Shown here piece after piece: positions 21,461 to 29,725 of a stretch of 29,725 bases of DNA. Source of the DNA: an uncultured Oscillospiraceae bacterium (lineage in GTDB: Bacteria > Bacillota > Clostridia > Oscillospirales > Oscillospiraceae). The stretch lies in assembly GCA_947628975.1 (NCBI GenBank), contig CANRBW010000002.1:1-29725 (forward strand), given 5' to 3'. The notes beneath the pieces were generated by a model. It was not told the origin of the DNA. It made no database searches and worked only from the letters and a program-made list of their open reading frames with translations. The position numbers and the translations under genes were made by a program. Numbering within the stretch: position 1 is the stretch's first letter; every line of letters starts with the position of its first letter.

Positions 21461-21486
21461 AAGGCCGGGAGTTCTCTCCCGGCCTT
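21461..21486. terminator. Intrinsic terminator after the methylase gene
   Basis: Perfect 11-bp stem AAGGCCGGGAG / CTCCCGGCCTT with loop TTCT, then TTGATTTG. Confidence 0.85.
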
Positions 21487-21500
21487 TTGATTTGTTGTTT

Positions 21501-21535
21501 GGGGGACTTCCCAATGGGAAGTCCCCCTTTCTTTT
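21501..21535 (+). terminator. Second terminator upstream of recG
   Basis: Perfect 12-bp stem GGGGGACTTCCC (21501-21512) / GGGAAGTCCCCC (21516-21527) with loop AAT, followed by TTTCTTTTTTT. It insulates recG from upstream transcription. Confidence 0.88.
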
Positions 21536-21588
21536 TTTGCTCTTTTGCGGTAAAATATATCCCAAAGGCTGTGAGAGGAGGGGGCGCT

Positions 21589-23652
21589 TTGGAGCGGATC
21601 ACCGCGGACACGCCGCTGTCCGATTTTCCCGGCGTGGGCCCCGCCCGGCAGCGGGCCCTGGCCAAGCTGGGGCTGGAGCGGGTGGGGGACCTGCTGCGGT
21701 TCTACCCCAGGGCCTACGAGGACCGCACCAGGGTCTTCCCCGTGGCCGCCGCCCCCATCGACACCCCGGTGTGCGTGGAGGCCATGGTGGCCCAGCCGCC
21801 CCGGCTCTCCCGCATCCGGCGGGGGCTGGACCTGGTGAAGACCAGGGCGGTGGACGACACCGGGGCCATGGAGCTGACCTTTTTCAACCAGCCCTACCTC
21901 CAGCGCTCCCTCCAGCGGGGGGAGAGTTACATCTTCTACGGCAAGATGGAGCTGGTGGGGGGCCGCCGCCAGATGACCAACCCGGTCCTGGAGCGGCCCG
22001 GACGCCGCCGGGCCACCGGCCGCATCCTGCCCCGCTACCCCCTCACCGCCGGGGTGAGCAACTACCTGCTGGTGGACCTGGCCCAGGCGGCGGTGGAGCA
22101 CGGGCTGGACAGTCTGGAGGAGACCCTGCCCGCCGCCGTGCGGGAGCGGTTCCACCTGCCCGGCATCCAGGAGGCATGCGCCCAGATCCACTTCCCCGAC
22201 AGTTTCGCTGCCCTGGACGCGGCCCGGGCCCGGCTGGCCTTTGAGGAGCTGTTCTACCTCACCGCCGGGCTCTCCCTGCTGCGCAAGCGCCGGGAGCGGG
22301 GCCGGGGCGTGGCCCTGAACGCCGGGTCGGTCCCGGCCTTCCAGGCCCTGCTGCCCTTCCCCCTCACCGGGGCCCAGCGGCGGGTGATGGACCAGTGTGC
22401 CGCCGACCTGTGCGCCGGGCCGCCCATGAACCGGCTGGTGCAGGGGGACGTGGGCTCGGGCAAGACCGCCATCGCCGCCTTCTGCCTGTGGCGGGCGGCC
22501 AAGAGCGGGGCCCAGGGGGCCTTGATGGCCCCCACCGAGCTGTTGGCCCAGCAGCACTACCAGACTCTGCGGGCCATGCTGGAGCCGGACGGGGTCGCCG
22601 TGGGCCTGCTCACCGGGTCCCAGACCCCGGCGGAGAAGCGGGCCATCAAAACGGCCCTGGCCGCCGGGGAGCTCCAGGTGGTGGTGGGGACCCACGCCCT
22701 GCTCAGCCGGGGGGTGGACTTCCGGGACCTGGCCCTGGCGGTGGTGGACGAACAGCACCGCTTCGGGGTGGGCCAGCGCTCCGCCCTGGCGGGGAAGGGG
22801 ACCAGTCCCCACCTGCTGGTCCTCTCCGCCACCCCCATCCCCCGGACCCTGGCCCTGATCCTCTATGGGGACCTGGACGTGTCCGTCCTGGACCAGCTCC
22901 CCCCCGGCCGCCGGGCGGTGGAGACCTATCTGGTCAGCGACCGCTACCACCAGCGGCTCTACGCCTTCCTGGACAAGCTGGTGGCCCAGGGCCGCCAGGG
23001 ATACATCGTCTGCCCCGCCGTGGAGGAGGACCCGGAGGAGGGGGACTCCACCCTGAAGTCGGTGGAGCAATACGCCCAGTACCTCTCCCAGGAGGTCTTC
23101 CCCCACCTCCGGGTGGCCTTCGTCCACGGCCGGATGAAGGCCAGGGACAAGGAGGCGGTGATGGCCGCCTTCGCCGGCGGGGAGGTGCAGATCCTGGTGT
23201 CCACCACCGTGGTGGAGGTGGGGGTGGACGTGCCCAACGCCGCCTTCATGGTGGTGGAGAACGCCGACCGCTTCGGCCTCAGCCAGCTCCACCAGCTCCG
23301 GGGCCGGGTGGGCCGGGGGAAGCACCAGTCCTACTGCGTGCTGGTCTCCAACACCCGGGACCCGGAGACCCGGGGGCGGCTCAAGACCCTCTGCGCCACC
23401 ACCGACGGCTTCCAGATCGCCGAGGCCGACCTGAAGGCCCGCGGCCCCGGCGACTTCTTCGGCCAGCGCCAGCACGGCCTGCCCACCCTGCGGCTGGCCG
23501 ACCTCAACGCCGATATGCGCCTGCTCAGCGCCGCCCAGCGGGCGGCCCAGGACCTGCTGGCCCAGGACCCGGACCTCCAGGCCCCGGAACACCAGCCGGT
23601 GCTCCGGCGGGTCAGGGAGATCTTTCAGGAGGACCCGGATATTTTCAATTAA
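21589..23652 (+). CDS. recG: ATP-dependent DNA helicase RecG
   Basis: A 687-residue RecG, usual length. The N-terminal wedge/OB domain (about 1-220) starts FPGVGPARQRALAKLG, a helix-hairpin-helix-like start, and holds DRTRVFPVA. Walker A is GDVGSGKTA (286-293), motif II is DEQHRFGVGQRS (387-398, the RecG DEQH box) and motif III is LSATPIPRTLAL. Motifs V-VI are STTVVEVGVDVPNA and QLRGRVGRGKHQSYC, followed by the TRG-type end (FQIAEADLKARGPGDFFGQR). RecG remodels stalled replication forks and branch-migrates Holliday junctions. Start is TTG 21589 preceded by GAGGAGGGGG; it gives LERITADTPLSDFPG, the family N-terminus, whereas upstream ATGs overlap the terminator. It is intact, GC-rich backbone. 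Confidence 0.95.
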   Translation: MERITADTPLSDFPGVGPARQRALAKLGLERVGDLLRFYPRAYEDRTRVFPVAAAPIDTPVCVEAMVAQPPRLSRIRRGLDLVKTRAVDDTGAMELTFFNQPYLQRSLQRGESYIFYGKMELVGGRRQMTNPVLERPGRRRATGRILPRYPLTAGVSNYLLVDLAQAAVEHGLDSLEETLPAAVRERFHLPGIQEACAQIHFPDSFAALDAARARLAFEELFYLTAGLSLLRKRRERGRGVALNAGSVPAFQALLPFPLTGAQRRVMDQCAADLCAGPPMNRLVQGDVGSGKTAIAAFCLWRAAKSGAQGALMAPTELLAQQHYQTLRAMLEPDGVAVGLLTGSQTPAEKRAIKTALAAGELQVVVGTHALLSRGVDFRDLALAVVDEQHRFGVGQRSALAGKGTSPHLLVLSATPIPRTLALILYGDLDVSVLDQLPPGRRAVETYLVSDRYHQRLYAFLDKLVAQGRQGYIVCPAVEEDPEEGDSTLKSVEQYAQYLSQEVFPHLRVAFVHGRMKARDKEAVMAAFAGGEVQILVSTTVVEVGVDVPNAAFMVVENADRFGLSQLHQLRGRVGRGKHQSYCVLVSNTRDPETRGRLKTLCATTDGFQIAEADLKARGPGDFFGQRQHGLPTLRLADLNADMRLLSAAQRAAQDLLAQDPDLQAPEHQPVLRRVREIFQEDPDIFN

Positions 23653-23687
23653 GGACAAAGATCCCCCCTGCTCCTTCAACATTTTTC

Positions 23688-23716
23688 GTGACATTTGCCC
23701 ATAGCTATGCTATACT
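23688..23716 (+). promoter_or_regulatory. Promoter of the large surface-protein gene
   Basis: GTGACA (23688-23693), 17-bp spacer, TATACT (23711-23716). The spacer holds a perfect palindrome CATAGCTATG (23700-23709), which could be an operator. Confidence 0.65.
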
Positions 23717-23791
23717 TGGATGGATGTGATCCCCCCTCCGCGCCGTGGGCGCCGCCCGCTGAAAACCAAATCTGCAAAGGATGAGTCGGAT

Positions 23792-26700
23792 ATGAAAAAC
23801 GCGCGCAACCGCCTGATCTCCGCCCTGCTGGCCCTGGCCCTGGCCGGGTCGCCGGCGCTGTCGGCCCTGGCCCTGGAGGCCCCGGCGGAGGCCGGCCCCT
23901 CCCCGGAGGAGCCGGAGGCCGTTCTGCTCTCCCCGGAGGAGCCGGAGGCCGTCCCCGCCCCGGAGGCCGGGGAGGAGGCCATGCCCTTCAGCATCACCGT
24001 GGACCGCTACACCCCCGACATGGCGGGGGCGGAGCGGATCCGGCGGGGCGGGACCTACACCCTCATCGCCCTGCCCGTCCAGGTGGCGGAGGCGCTGGGG
24101 GACGGGGCGGTGGACACCCTCACCCCCCAGGAGCTGCTGGCCGCCACGGGCCAGGCGGTGTTCCTGGGCTCCGCCGTGGCCGAGGACGACGGCCGGGTGG
24201 TCTTTGAGGGGGTCCGCCTCCGCACCGCCGACGCGGTGGTCTACTACGTCACCGGCCCCGGCCTGGACCGGCCCCTGGTGGAGGCCACCAGCGCCTCCAC
24301 CTACGCCGTGGGCGCCATCCGCACCGACACCCTCACCGACCACTCCGCCACCGTCACCCTGGTGGACGCCGCCACCGGCTACCGCTACGGCAACAGCGTC
24401 CTGGCCGACAGCGGCGGGTCCTACTCCTTTGACAGCGTGGCCCCCGGTACTTACGACCTGCTGGTCACCAAGCCCGGCTACCTCCCCGCCACCCGGACGG
24501 GGGTGGAGATCCGGGACGACAACACCAAGATCATCAACCTGTTCAACCTCTCCTCCGCCCCCTACGCCCCGCCGGGCCAGAGCCAGGTGCCGGGGCTGAG
24601 CCGGGTGGGCGACGTGACCAACGACGGGGTCCGGGACCTGGAGGACCTGGCCGCCCTGCTGCTGTATCTGGGCCGGCCGGGGGCGGCGCCGGAGGGCGTC
24701 ACCGCCGACCTCAACGGCGACGGCGCGGTGGACAAAAAGGACAGCGACCTCCTGATCGACGCCGCCGCCAAGGCGGACCCCCAGGACATCACCACCGGCA
24801 CGGACAGCGCCGTCACCGACGCCCGGCTCACCGTGGCCGACGGCGGCGGCGCGGCGGACAGCGCCCTGCGGTATCTGTCCTTCTCTGTCTCCAGCGCCTC
24901 CACCGTCTCCGCCGCCGCCTTCTCCCTGACCTTCCCCGCCGACGTGGTCCAGCCCCTGAACGCCAAGGGCGGGCTGGTCTCCCCGGTGAACGGCGGCGCG
25001 CAGATCGGCTGTCTGGTCCCCGCCGCCGGGCTGGACGCGCGGCTCGCCCGCTGGAGCGTGGAGGGCAACGCCGTCACCCTGACCTTCGCCCTCACCGCCG
25101 ACGCGCCCCACGCCGCCGGGGAGGTGGCCCGGTTCTACTACCGCCCCGTCTCCGGCACCACCGCCGACTTCTATGACGGGGTCTTCACCCTCGCCCAGGC
25201 GGCGGCCCTGGTGGGCCGGGACACGGTGGTGTCCGGCGCGGCGCTGACCTATCCGGGCAGCGAGAGCGGCGCCATCACCTCCATCACCATCGACCAGGCC
25301 TCCCCCCAGAGCGTCACCATCCCCGCCGTGGGGCGGGTCTCCGTCCTGTCCCTCTCCGCCACCGGCCACGCCGCCGGGGAGGACCGGCCCGACCTGGCCG
25401 GGCTGACCTGGTCGGTGCAAACGGAGGACGGCCGGACCCCAGCCGGGGTGACGGTGGAGGGCGGTCTGCTGACCGTCACCCACGCGGCCCAGCCCGGCAC
25501 TCTTCAGGTCACCGCCGCGTTGGAGGATCTGGTCTCCCCGCCCCTGACGGTGGTGCTGACCGCCGCCCCGCCCACCGCCACCTCCATCGTCATCCAGCGG
25601 GACGGCCGCGCCCTGGACCAGGACGCCATCGGCGTCAACGCCGGGGACGACCAGGCCCGGTTCCTCTACACCGCCCAGGTCCTGGACCAGCGGGACGAGC
25701 CCCTGGCCGACCAGCCGGAGGTGGAGTGGCTCCTGGCCGGGGCCCCCGCCGGGGTGTCGGTGGAGGACGGGGCGCTGACCTTTGACGGCACGGTGGACGA
25801 CGGGAGCTACACCTTCCTGCTCCTGGCCCAGTCCCAGGGGCTCCAGGCCGTGGTGGAGATCCTGCTGGATGTGGAGCTCCAGGTGGTCAGCCTGCGCGTC
25901 TCCGGGCCCCGGAGCGCCGTGGTCCCCGCCCCCGGCTCCTCGGTCCGCACCCTGACCTACGACGTTCTGGGCCTGGACGCCCAGGGCCGGCCGGTGGCGC
26001 TGAGCGACATCGCCACCCTGTCCGTCTCCCCTGAGGACCAGGGGGTGGACGTCGCCTTCATGGAGGGGACGGCCAGCTCCCCCTACCACCTGAACGTCCA
26101 GCCGGAGGCCCAGGCCGGGGAGTACCTCCTCACCGCCCAGCTGGGCGACGCCACCGGCGAACTCACCCTCACCCTTCTGCCCTATGAGGCGGAGGAGCAG
26201 CCCGCCACGGCGGTGATGCTCCTGGACGGGGAGGTGGTGGAGCACCTCCAGTTCACCCTGGAGGCGGGCGACGCCCAGAGCTACGCCTTCTCCGCCCAAC
26301 TCCTGGACGTGAGCGACCTCCCCGCCAACGACCAGCCTGAGCGCTGGACCTGGTCTTTGAGCCCGGAGCTGCCGGGGGTCTCCGTCTCCGACCAGGGCCT
26401 GCTCACCCTGGAGGAGACCCTGCCCGCGGGCAGCTACGTCTTCGACCTCACCGCCGCCGACCCGGACACCGGCCTGGCGGTGACGGTGCCGGTGGAGGTA
26501 CGGGTCACGCCGGTGCTGGACCGGCTGGTCCTGACCGCCCCGGAGCGGCTGACCATCCCGGACCGGGACGCCGTCCGCTGTATCCTGGCCGCCACCGCCC
26601 TGGACGCCCAGGGCCGGGCCATCCCCCTCGCCCAGGACCTGGTCTGGTCGGTGACCGGCCAGGGGGAGGAGGCCCCTGACGGGGTGACGGTGGAGGACGG

Positions 26701-29572
26701 GGTCCTCACCGTCACCTCCGCCGCCGCCCCCGGCCAGATCACCGTCACCGTCAGCGACCTCTCCGGCGCGGTCTCCGCCCAGGCGGTCATCACCCTGGCC
26801 CCCGCCGGGGCCCAGAGCGAGCCGGTGCTGGTCCTCTACCGGGAGATCCTGGTGGACGGCCAGACGCTGGAGGCCGACGCCCCCGCCCCCGCCGCCCCGG
26901 ACGCGGTGGACGCCAAGGTGGGCCAGGAGGTGACGGTGACCTGGTCCGCCGTCCTGGTGGACCAGGTCACCGGCCGGATCTCCCGGCCGGAGAGCGGGTC
27001 GGTCAAGTGGCAGGGCGCGCCGGAGGGGGTGTTCCGGGTGGATGAGAACGCCGAGAGCGGCGTCTACTCCGCCAGGGTCACCGCCGTGTACGGCGGCCAG
27101 TCGGCCACCGCCTCGGCCACCGTCACCCTCTACCCCAACATCACCGGCCTGCTCCTGGACTTCGGCGACGGCAACGCCCAGCCCCCCTATGAGCTGGCCG
27201 TGCCCAGCCGGGGAGCCCGGTACTACACCGCCACCCTGCTGGCCCAGGTGGTCCAGGGCGGCGAGACCCGGACCCTCCCCATCTCCCAGCTGGGGTTGAC
27301 CGACTACGACGTGGTGGTGGCCACCGCCCTCACCGGCCTCTACGGCGAGCTGGACGCCCAGGCGGGCCAGATCCGCTTCATCGTGGAGCCCGCCGCGGTG
27401 CAGAACCCCACCCAGGCCCCCACTGACGGCGGCGTGGACATCCGCTTCATCCAGCTCTACCTGGACTACTTCCCCGGCGACACCTTCTACTCCGACCGTC
27501 TGCCCCTCTACCTGACGCCGGAGACCGCCGTTGTCACCACCGCCCTCCTCCGCCGGGGGAGCGGCGCGGGGACCTCCTTCGCCTTCGGCACCCCCAAGGA
27601 CGACGAGGCCGTCACCGCCGCCTCCGGGACCCTCTCCAACTGCTACGCCCTGGAACTGCTGGACCAGTACGGCGGCCAGGTGACCGGCCGGAAGGTGGAG
27701 TGGACCCTCACCATGCCCGACGCCCTGATGGACGGCGACACCCCCCTGGTCACCCCCATCCCGGCGGGGGATACGCTGAGCGCCGCCTATCCCGGCTACG
27801 CCGGCATCTGCCGGCTCCAGATCGCCCCCACCGCCCCGGCGGGAGGGCCCTACCCCCTCACCCTCACCGCCAGCTGCGAGGGGATGCGCTGTACCCTGTC
27901 CATCCAGCTGACGGTGACCGGCGCCCCCGCCGTCCAGGACCTGGAGATGTCCCTGTCCGGCCTGGGGGCCATCACCATCCCCATCTACTACGCCCAGTAT
28001 AACAGCCCCACCGTCAACAACTCCGTCAACACCGCCACCTACACCGCCGCCATCCGCACCGCCTCCGGCGGGGAGCTGGACCTGTCCCAGGGCTACACCC
28101 TGGACTGGGCCATCACCGACCCCCAGGGCGGCGCCCCCGCGGGGGTCAGCGTATCCCCCGCCGCCGACGCCGCCTCCGCCACGGTGACGGTGGGCCGGGC
28201 GGCCCAGCCCACCGGCGGCGCCCAGGAGAACAAACTGCGCCTCAGCGCCACCCTCCGGGACAGGGAGGGCCAGGAGGTGGCCTCCGCCACCCTGCCGGTG
28301 GAGCTGAACCGCAGCGCCGCGGTGCCCACCCTGATGACCATCCGCAAGGGGGAGGCGGCGGTGACCTCCGACTCGGTCTCCCTGACCTCCTCCAACCCCG
28401 GGCCTGTCACCAGGGACTACACCTTCCACCTGCTGGACCAGTATAACGACCTGGCCACCCTGCGCAACCGCCGGGAGGTGAAGTGGACCCTCGCCAACGC
28501 GGAGAACTCCGGCGTCACCCTCACCACCCAGACCGACGAGGAGGGGGTGTCCTACGCCCACCTCACCGTGACCGACCCCGGCTACTCGGTGAGCAAGACG
28601 GTCCGGCTCACCGCCTCCATCACCGTGGTGGAGGAGAAGGCCCCCTCCGCCCGCCAGACCGTCAGCGCCACCCTGCCCATCTCCGTGGTCATCGGCAACG
28701 GCAGCTCCAGCTCCGGCGGCGGTGGCGGCGGTGGCGGCGGCGGCGGTCTGGGCGGGGACACCGGCTCCGAGACCGACTCCACCCCCACCTCCATCTCCAT
28801 CAGCGGCAACACCTATCTGAACACCACCCAGGGGGTGGCCGCCTCCCAGACCTACACCTGCACCCTCCGGGACGCCAGCGGCAAGAGCGCCTCCTCCTTC
28901 GAGCGGGCCAAGGTCACCTGGAGCGCCTCCGGCCTCACCTCCGGCATCACCTTCAACACCACCACCCACGTCCTCAGCGTCCCCACCACCACCCCCGCCG
29001 GGGTGTATAAGGTCATCCTCACCGCCCGGTACAGTTCCTCGGTAAGCACCTCGGTGACGGTGACGGTGAACGTGGCCAACCCCAACGGCGGCACCCCCAC
29101 CTCCATCTCCATCAACGGGGAGTCCAGCCTCTCCACCACCCAGGGCGTGGCCGCCACCAGGGCCTGGTCCGCCACCCTGCGGGACCAGAACGGCGCGGTG
29201 GTCACCGTCCCCCAGGGCAGCGTGAAGTGGAGCCTCTCCCCCCTGACCAGCGGCGCGCTCACCGTCACCTTTGACGCCGCCTCCGCCACCCTCACCGTCC
29301 CCGCCACCGCCGGGGCCGGGACGCTGAATACCACCCTCACCGTCACCTACGGGACGCTGAAGGCCACCCTGCCTGTCACCGTCACCGTCACCGCCGCCGC
29401 GGCCTCCCCCGCCGCGCCCACCATCGTCCCCACCTGGAGCGTCTCCGGCGGCTCCGGCTCGGCCACCCTCACCGCCCAGCAGGAGAAGGTGATCACCGAC
29501 TCCTCCGTCACCGGCGGCGTGATCACCGTGGCCCCCACCGGCAGCGGCAGCCTGACCTCCGTAATGGTGTAA
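23792..29572 (+). CDS. Very large secreted multi-domain protein with dockerin-like, cohesin-like and Ig-like repeats; 3' end probably truncated
   Basis: A 1,926-residue exported protein. A signal peptide (MKNARNRLISALLALALAGS, cleavage after about residue 28) is followed by an acidic Pro/Glu stretch with a tandem EEPEAV repeat. Then come a carboxypeptidase-regulatory-like beta domain (about 183-246, YSFDSVAPGTYDLLVTKPGY), a dockerin-like pair of Ca2+ loops (DVTNDGVRDLEDL and DLNGDGAVDKKDSDLL, about 272-326) and a cohesin-like beta domain (about 336-486). Many Ig-like/Big repeats follow to the end, with a Gly-rich linker near residue 1641. The role is probably cell-surface or matrix binding. 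Start ATG 23792 follows AAAGGATGA. No sortase, SLH or other anchor is reached: the frame ends LTSVMV at a point where coding character changes, so the natural C-terminus is probably missing. Confidence 0.82.
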   Translation: MKNARNRLISALLALALAGSPALSALALEAPAEAGPSPEEPEAVLLSPEEPEAVPAPEAGEEAMPFSITVDRYTPDMAGAERIRRGGTYTLIALPVQVAEALGDGAVDTLTPQELLAATGQAVFLGSAVAEDDGRVVFEGVRLRTADAVVYYVTGPGLDRPLVEATSASTYAVGAIRTDTLTDHSATVTLVDAATGYRYGNSVLADSGGSYSFDSVAPGTYDLLVTKPGYLPATRTGVEIRDDNTKIINLFNLSSAPYAPPGQSQVPGLSRVGDVTNDGVRDLEDLAALLLYLGRPGAAPEGVTADLNGDGAVDKKDSDLLIDAAAKADPQDITTGTDSAVTDARLTVADGGGAADSALRYLSFSVSSASTVSAAAFSLTFPADVVQPLNAKGGLVSPVNGGAQIGCLVPAAGLDARLARWSVEGNAVTLTFALTADAPHAAGEVARFYYRPVSGTTADFYDGVFTLAQAAALVGRDTVVSGAALTYPGSESGAITSITIDQASPQSVTIPAVGRVSVLSLSATGHAAGEDRPDLAGLTWSVQTEDGRTPAGVTVEGGLLTVTHAAQPGTLQVTAALEDLVSPPLTVVLTAAPPTATSIVIQRDGRALDQDAIGVNAGDDQARFLYTAQVLDQRDEPLADQPEVEWLLAGAPAGVSVEDGALTFDGTVDDGSYTFLLLAQSQGLQAVVEILLDVELQVVSLRVSGPRSAVVPAPGSSVRTLTYDVLGLDAQGRPVALSDIATLSVSPEDQGVDVAFMEGTASSPYHLNVQPEAQAGEYLLTAQLGDATGELTLTLLPYEAEEQPATAVMLLDGEVVEHLQFTLEAGDAQSYAFSAQLLDVSDLPANDQPERWTWSLSPELPGVSVSDQGLLTLEETLPAGSYVFDLTAADPDTGLAVTVPVEVRVTPVLDRLVLTAPERLTIPDRDAVRCILAATALDAQGRAIPLAQDLVWSVTGQGEEAPDGVTVEDGVLTVTSAAAPGQITVTVSDLSGAVSAQAVITLAPAGAQSEPVLVLYREILVDGQTLEADAPAPAAPDAVDAKVGQEVTVTWSAVLVDQVTGRISRPESGSVKWQGAPEGVFRVDENAESGVYSARVTAVYGGQSATASATVTLYPNITGLLLDFGDGNAQPPYELAVPSRGARYYTATLLAQVVQGGETRTLPISQLGLTDYDVVVATALTGLYGELDAQAGQIRFIVEPAAVQNPTQAPTDGGVDIRFIQLYLDYFPGDTFYSDRLPLYLTPETAVVTTALLRRGSGAGTSFAFGTPKDDEAVTAASGTLSNCYALELLDQYGGQVTGRKVEWTLTMPDALMDGDTPLVTPIPAGDTLSAAYPGYAGICRLQIAPTAPAGGPYPLTLTASCEGMRCTLSIQLTVTGAPAVQDLEMSLSGLGAITIPIYYAQYNSPTVNNSVNTATYTAAIRTASGGELDLSQGYTLDWAITDPQGGAPAGVSVSPAADAASATVTVGRAAQPTGGAQENKLRLSATLRDREGQEVASATLPVELNRSAAVPTLMTIRKGEAAVTSDSVSLTSSNPGPVTRDYTFHLLDQYNDLATLRNRREVKWTLANAENSGVTLTTQTDEEGVSYAHLTVTDPGYSVSKTVRLTASITVVEEKAPSARQTVSATLPISVVIGNGSSSSGGGGGGGGGGGLGGDTGSETDSTPTSISISGNTYLNTTQGVAASQTYTCTLRDASGKSASSFERAKVTWSASGLTSGITFNTTTHVLSVPTTTPAGVYKVILTARYSSSVSTSVTVTVNVANPNGGTPTSISINGESSLSTTQGVAATRAWSATLRDQNGAVVTVPQGSVKWSLSPLTSGALTVTFDAASATLTVPATAGAGTLNTTLTVTYGTLKATLPVTVTVTAAAASPAAPTIVPTWSVSGGSGSATLTAQQEKVITDSSVTGGVITVAPTGSGSLTSVMV

Positions 29573-29725
29573 CGCAGGTTGGGCATTTCGGAAGCGTGCT
29601 GCGCATCGAGGCGCGGGTGCTGCCACATCTCGAATTGCCCCAGCAGGGGCGTGGAGCCGCCGCTCCTTTGCCGGATATACCCGTCATAGCGGACGTCCAG
29701 CAGGTCTTCCACCGTCAGGGGCAGC
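29560..29725 (-). CDS. Unidentified reverse-strand gene, partial at the window edge
   Basis: Read on the reverse strand from the right edge, the frame LPLTVEDLLDVRYDGYIRQR, then GGSTPLLGQFEMWQHPRLDA and PNLRYTITEV looks like natural protein, and lacks the Thr/Val bias of the neighbouring repeats. After about 29560 the frame runs into sequence antisense to the surface-protein repeats. So this gene either lost its C-terminus at the junction or reaches it by chance. I do not recognise the family; its start lies outside the window. Confidence 0.4.

Noticed and set aside
23705..29626. A 1,973-codon open frame on the reverse strand
   Set aside because: It is the antisense of the surface-protein gene. 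Its Gly/Val/His-rich composition is the usual shadow of GC-rich coding, it has no domain, and the forward frame has signal peptide and repeat domains.

Overview
The window comes from a GC-rich, Gram-positive anaerobe with sporulation genes, most likely a gut member of the Clostridia/Oscillospirales (Flavonifractor- or Lawsonibacter-like). The evidence is Spo0A, a split SpoVT with a sigma-G-type promoter, strong AGGAGG ribosome binding sites, a GC-rich chromosomal backbone, and mobilization and recombinase gene types typical of Firmicutes elements. This placement is inferred, not proven.

Backbone, left: the end of a degV-family gene, a bidirectional terminator, and a reverse-strand AqpZ-type aquaporin, then the promoter and first 30 codons of spoVT. 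At codon 31 spoVT is interrupted. The rest of spoVT (150 codons) lies 14.8 kb away at 16111-16563, directly upstream of spo0A. Both halves share the 11-bp core GAGGGCGACCC and are in the same codon phase, so recombination at the core would restore an uninterrupted gene of 180 codons.

Mobile element (about 1316-16121): this looks like an integrative mobilizable element. Its right end encodes a large serine recombinase whose reading frame runs through the right junction into spoVT, making a recombinase-SpoVT fusion. The recombinase's own last 30 codons, stop codon and terminator sit at the far left end, attached to the spoVT start. Integration therefore swapped the 3' ends of the two genes. The core contains a mobilization block (RepA-like ATPase, MobC, MobA/VirD2-type relaxase, a mobB-like membrane-protein gene nested in the relaxase gene, RhuM). 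The left half is more AT-rich cargo: a two-TM potassium channel with a large insertion, a LexA-box-controlled PIN-like membrane protein (defence candidate), a small resolvase and a decayed second copy of its start region, remnants of an IlvD/Edd dehydratase and an IS1182-type transposase, a truncated AMP-ligase with cupin and acyl-carrier genes, and a reverse-strand DUF6076-type gene.

Backbone, right: spo0A (with an altered receiver acidic pocket), an XRE regulator divergent from a small protein, a lipoprotein, a 5'-truncated XRE gene, then an AT-richer restriction-modification insertion homologous to EcoRV. Its methylase is intact and its endonuclease is split by one frameshift. recG follows, then a 1,926-residue secreted protein with dockerin-like, cohesin-like and many Ig-like segments. 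That frame ends abruptly near 29572, where the coding style changes and an unidentified reverse-strand frame enters from the right edge.

The most interesting signal is the spoVT intervening element: a possible programmed rearrangement of a forespore regulator, comparable in logic to skin in sigK, combined with a C-terminal swap between recombinase and target.
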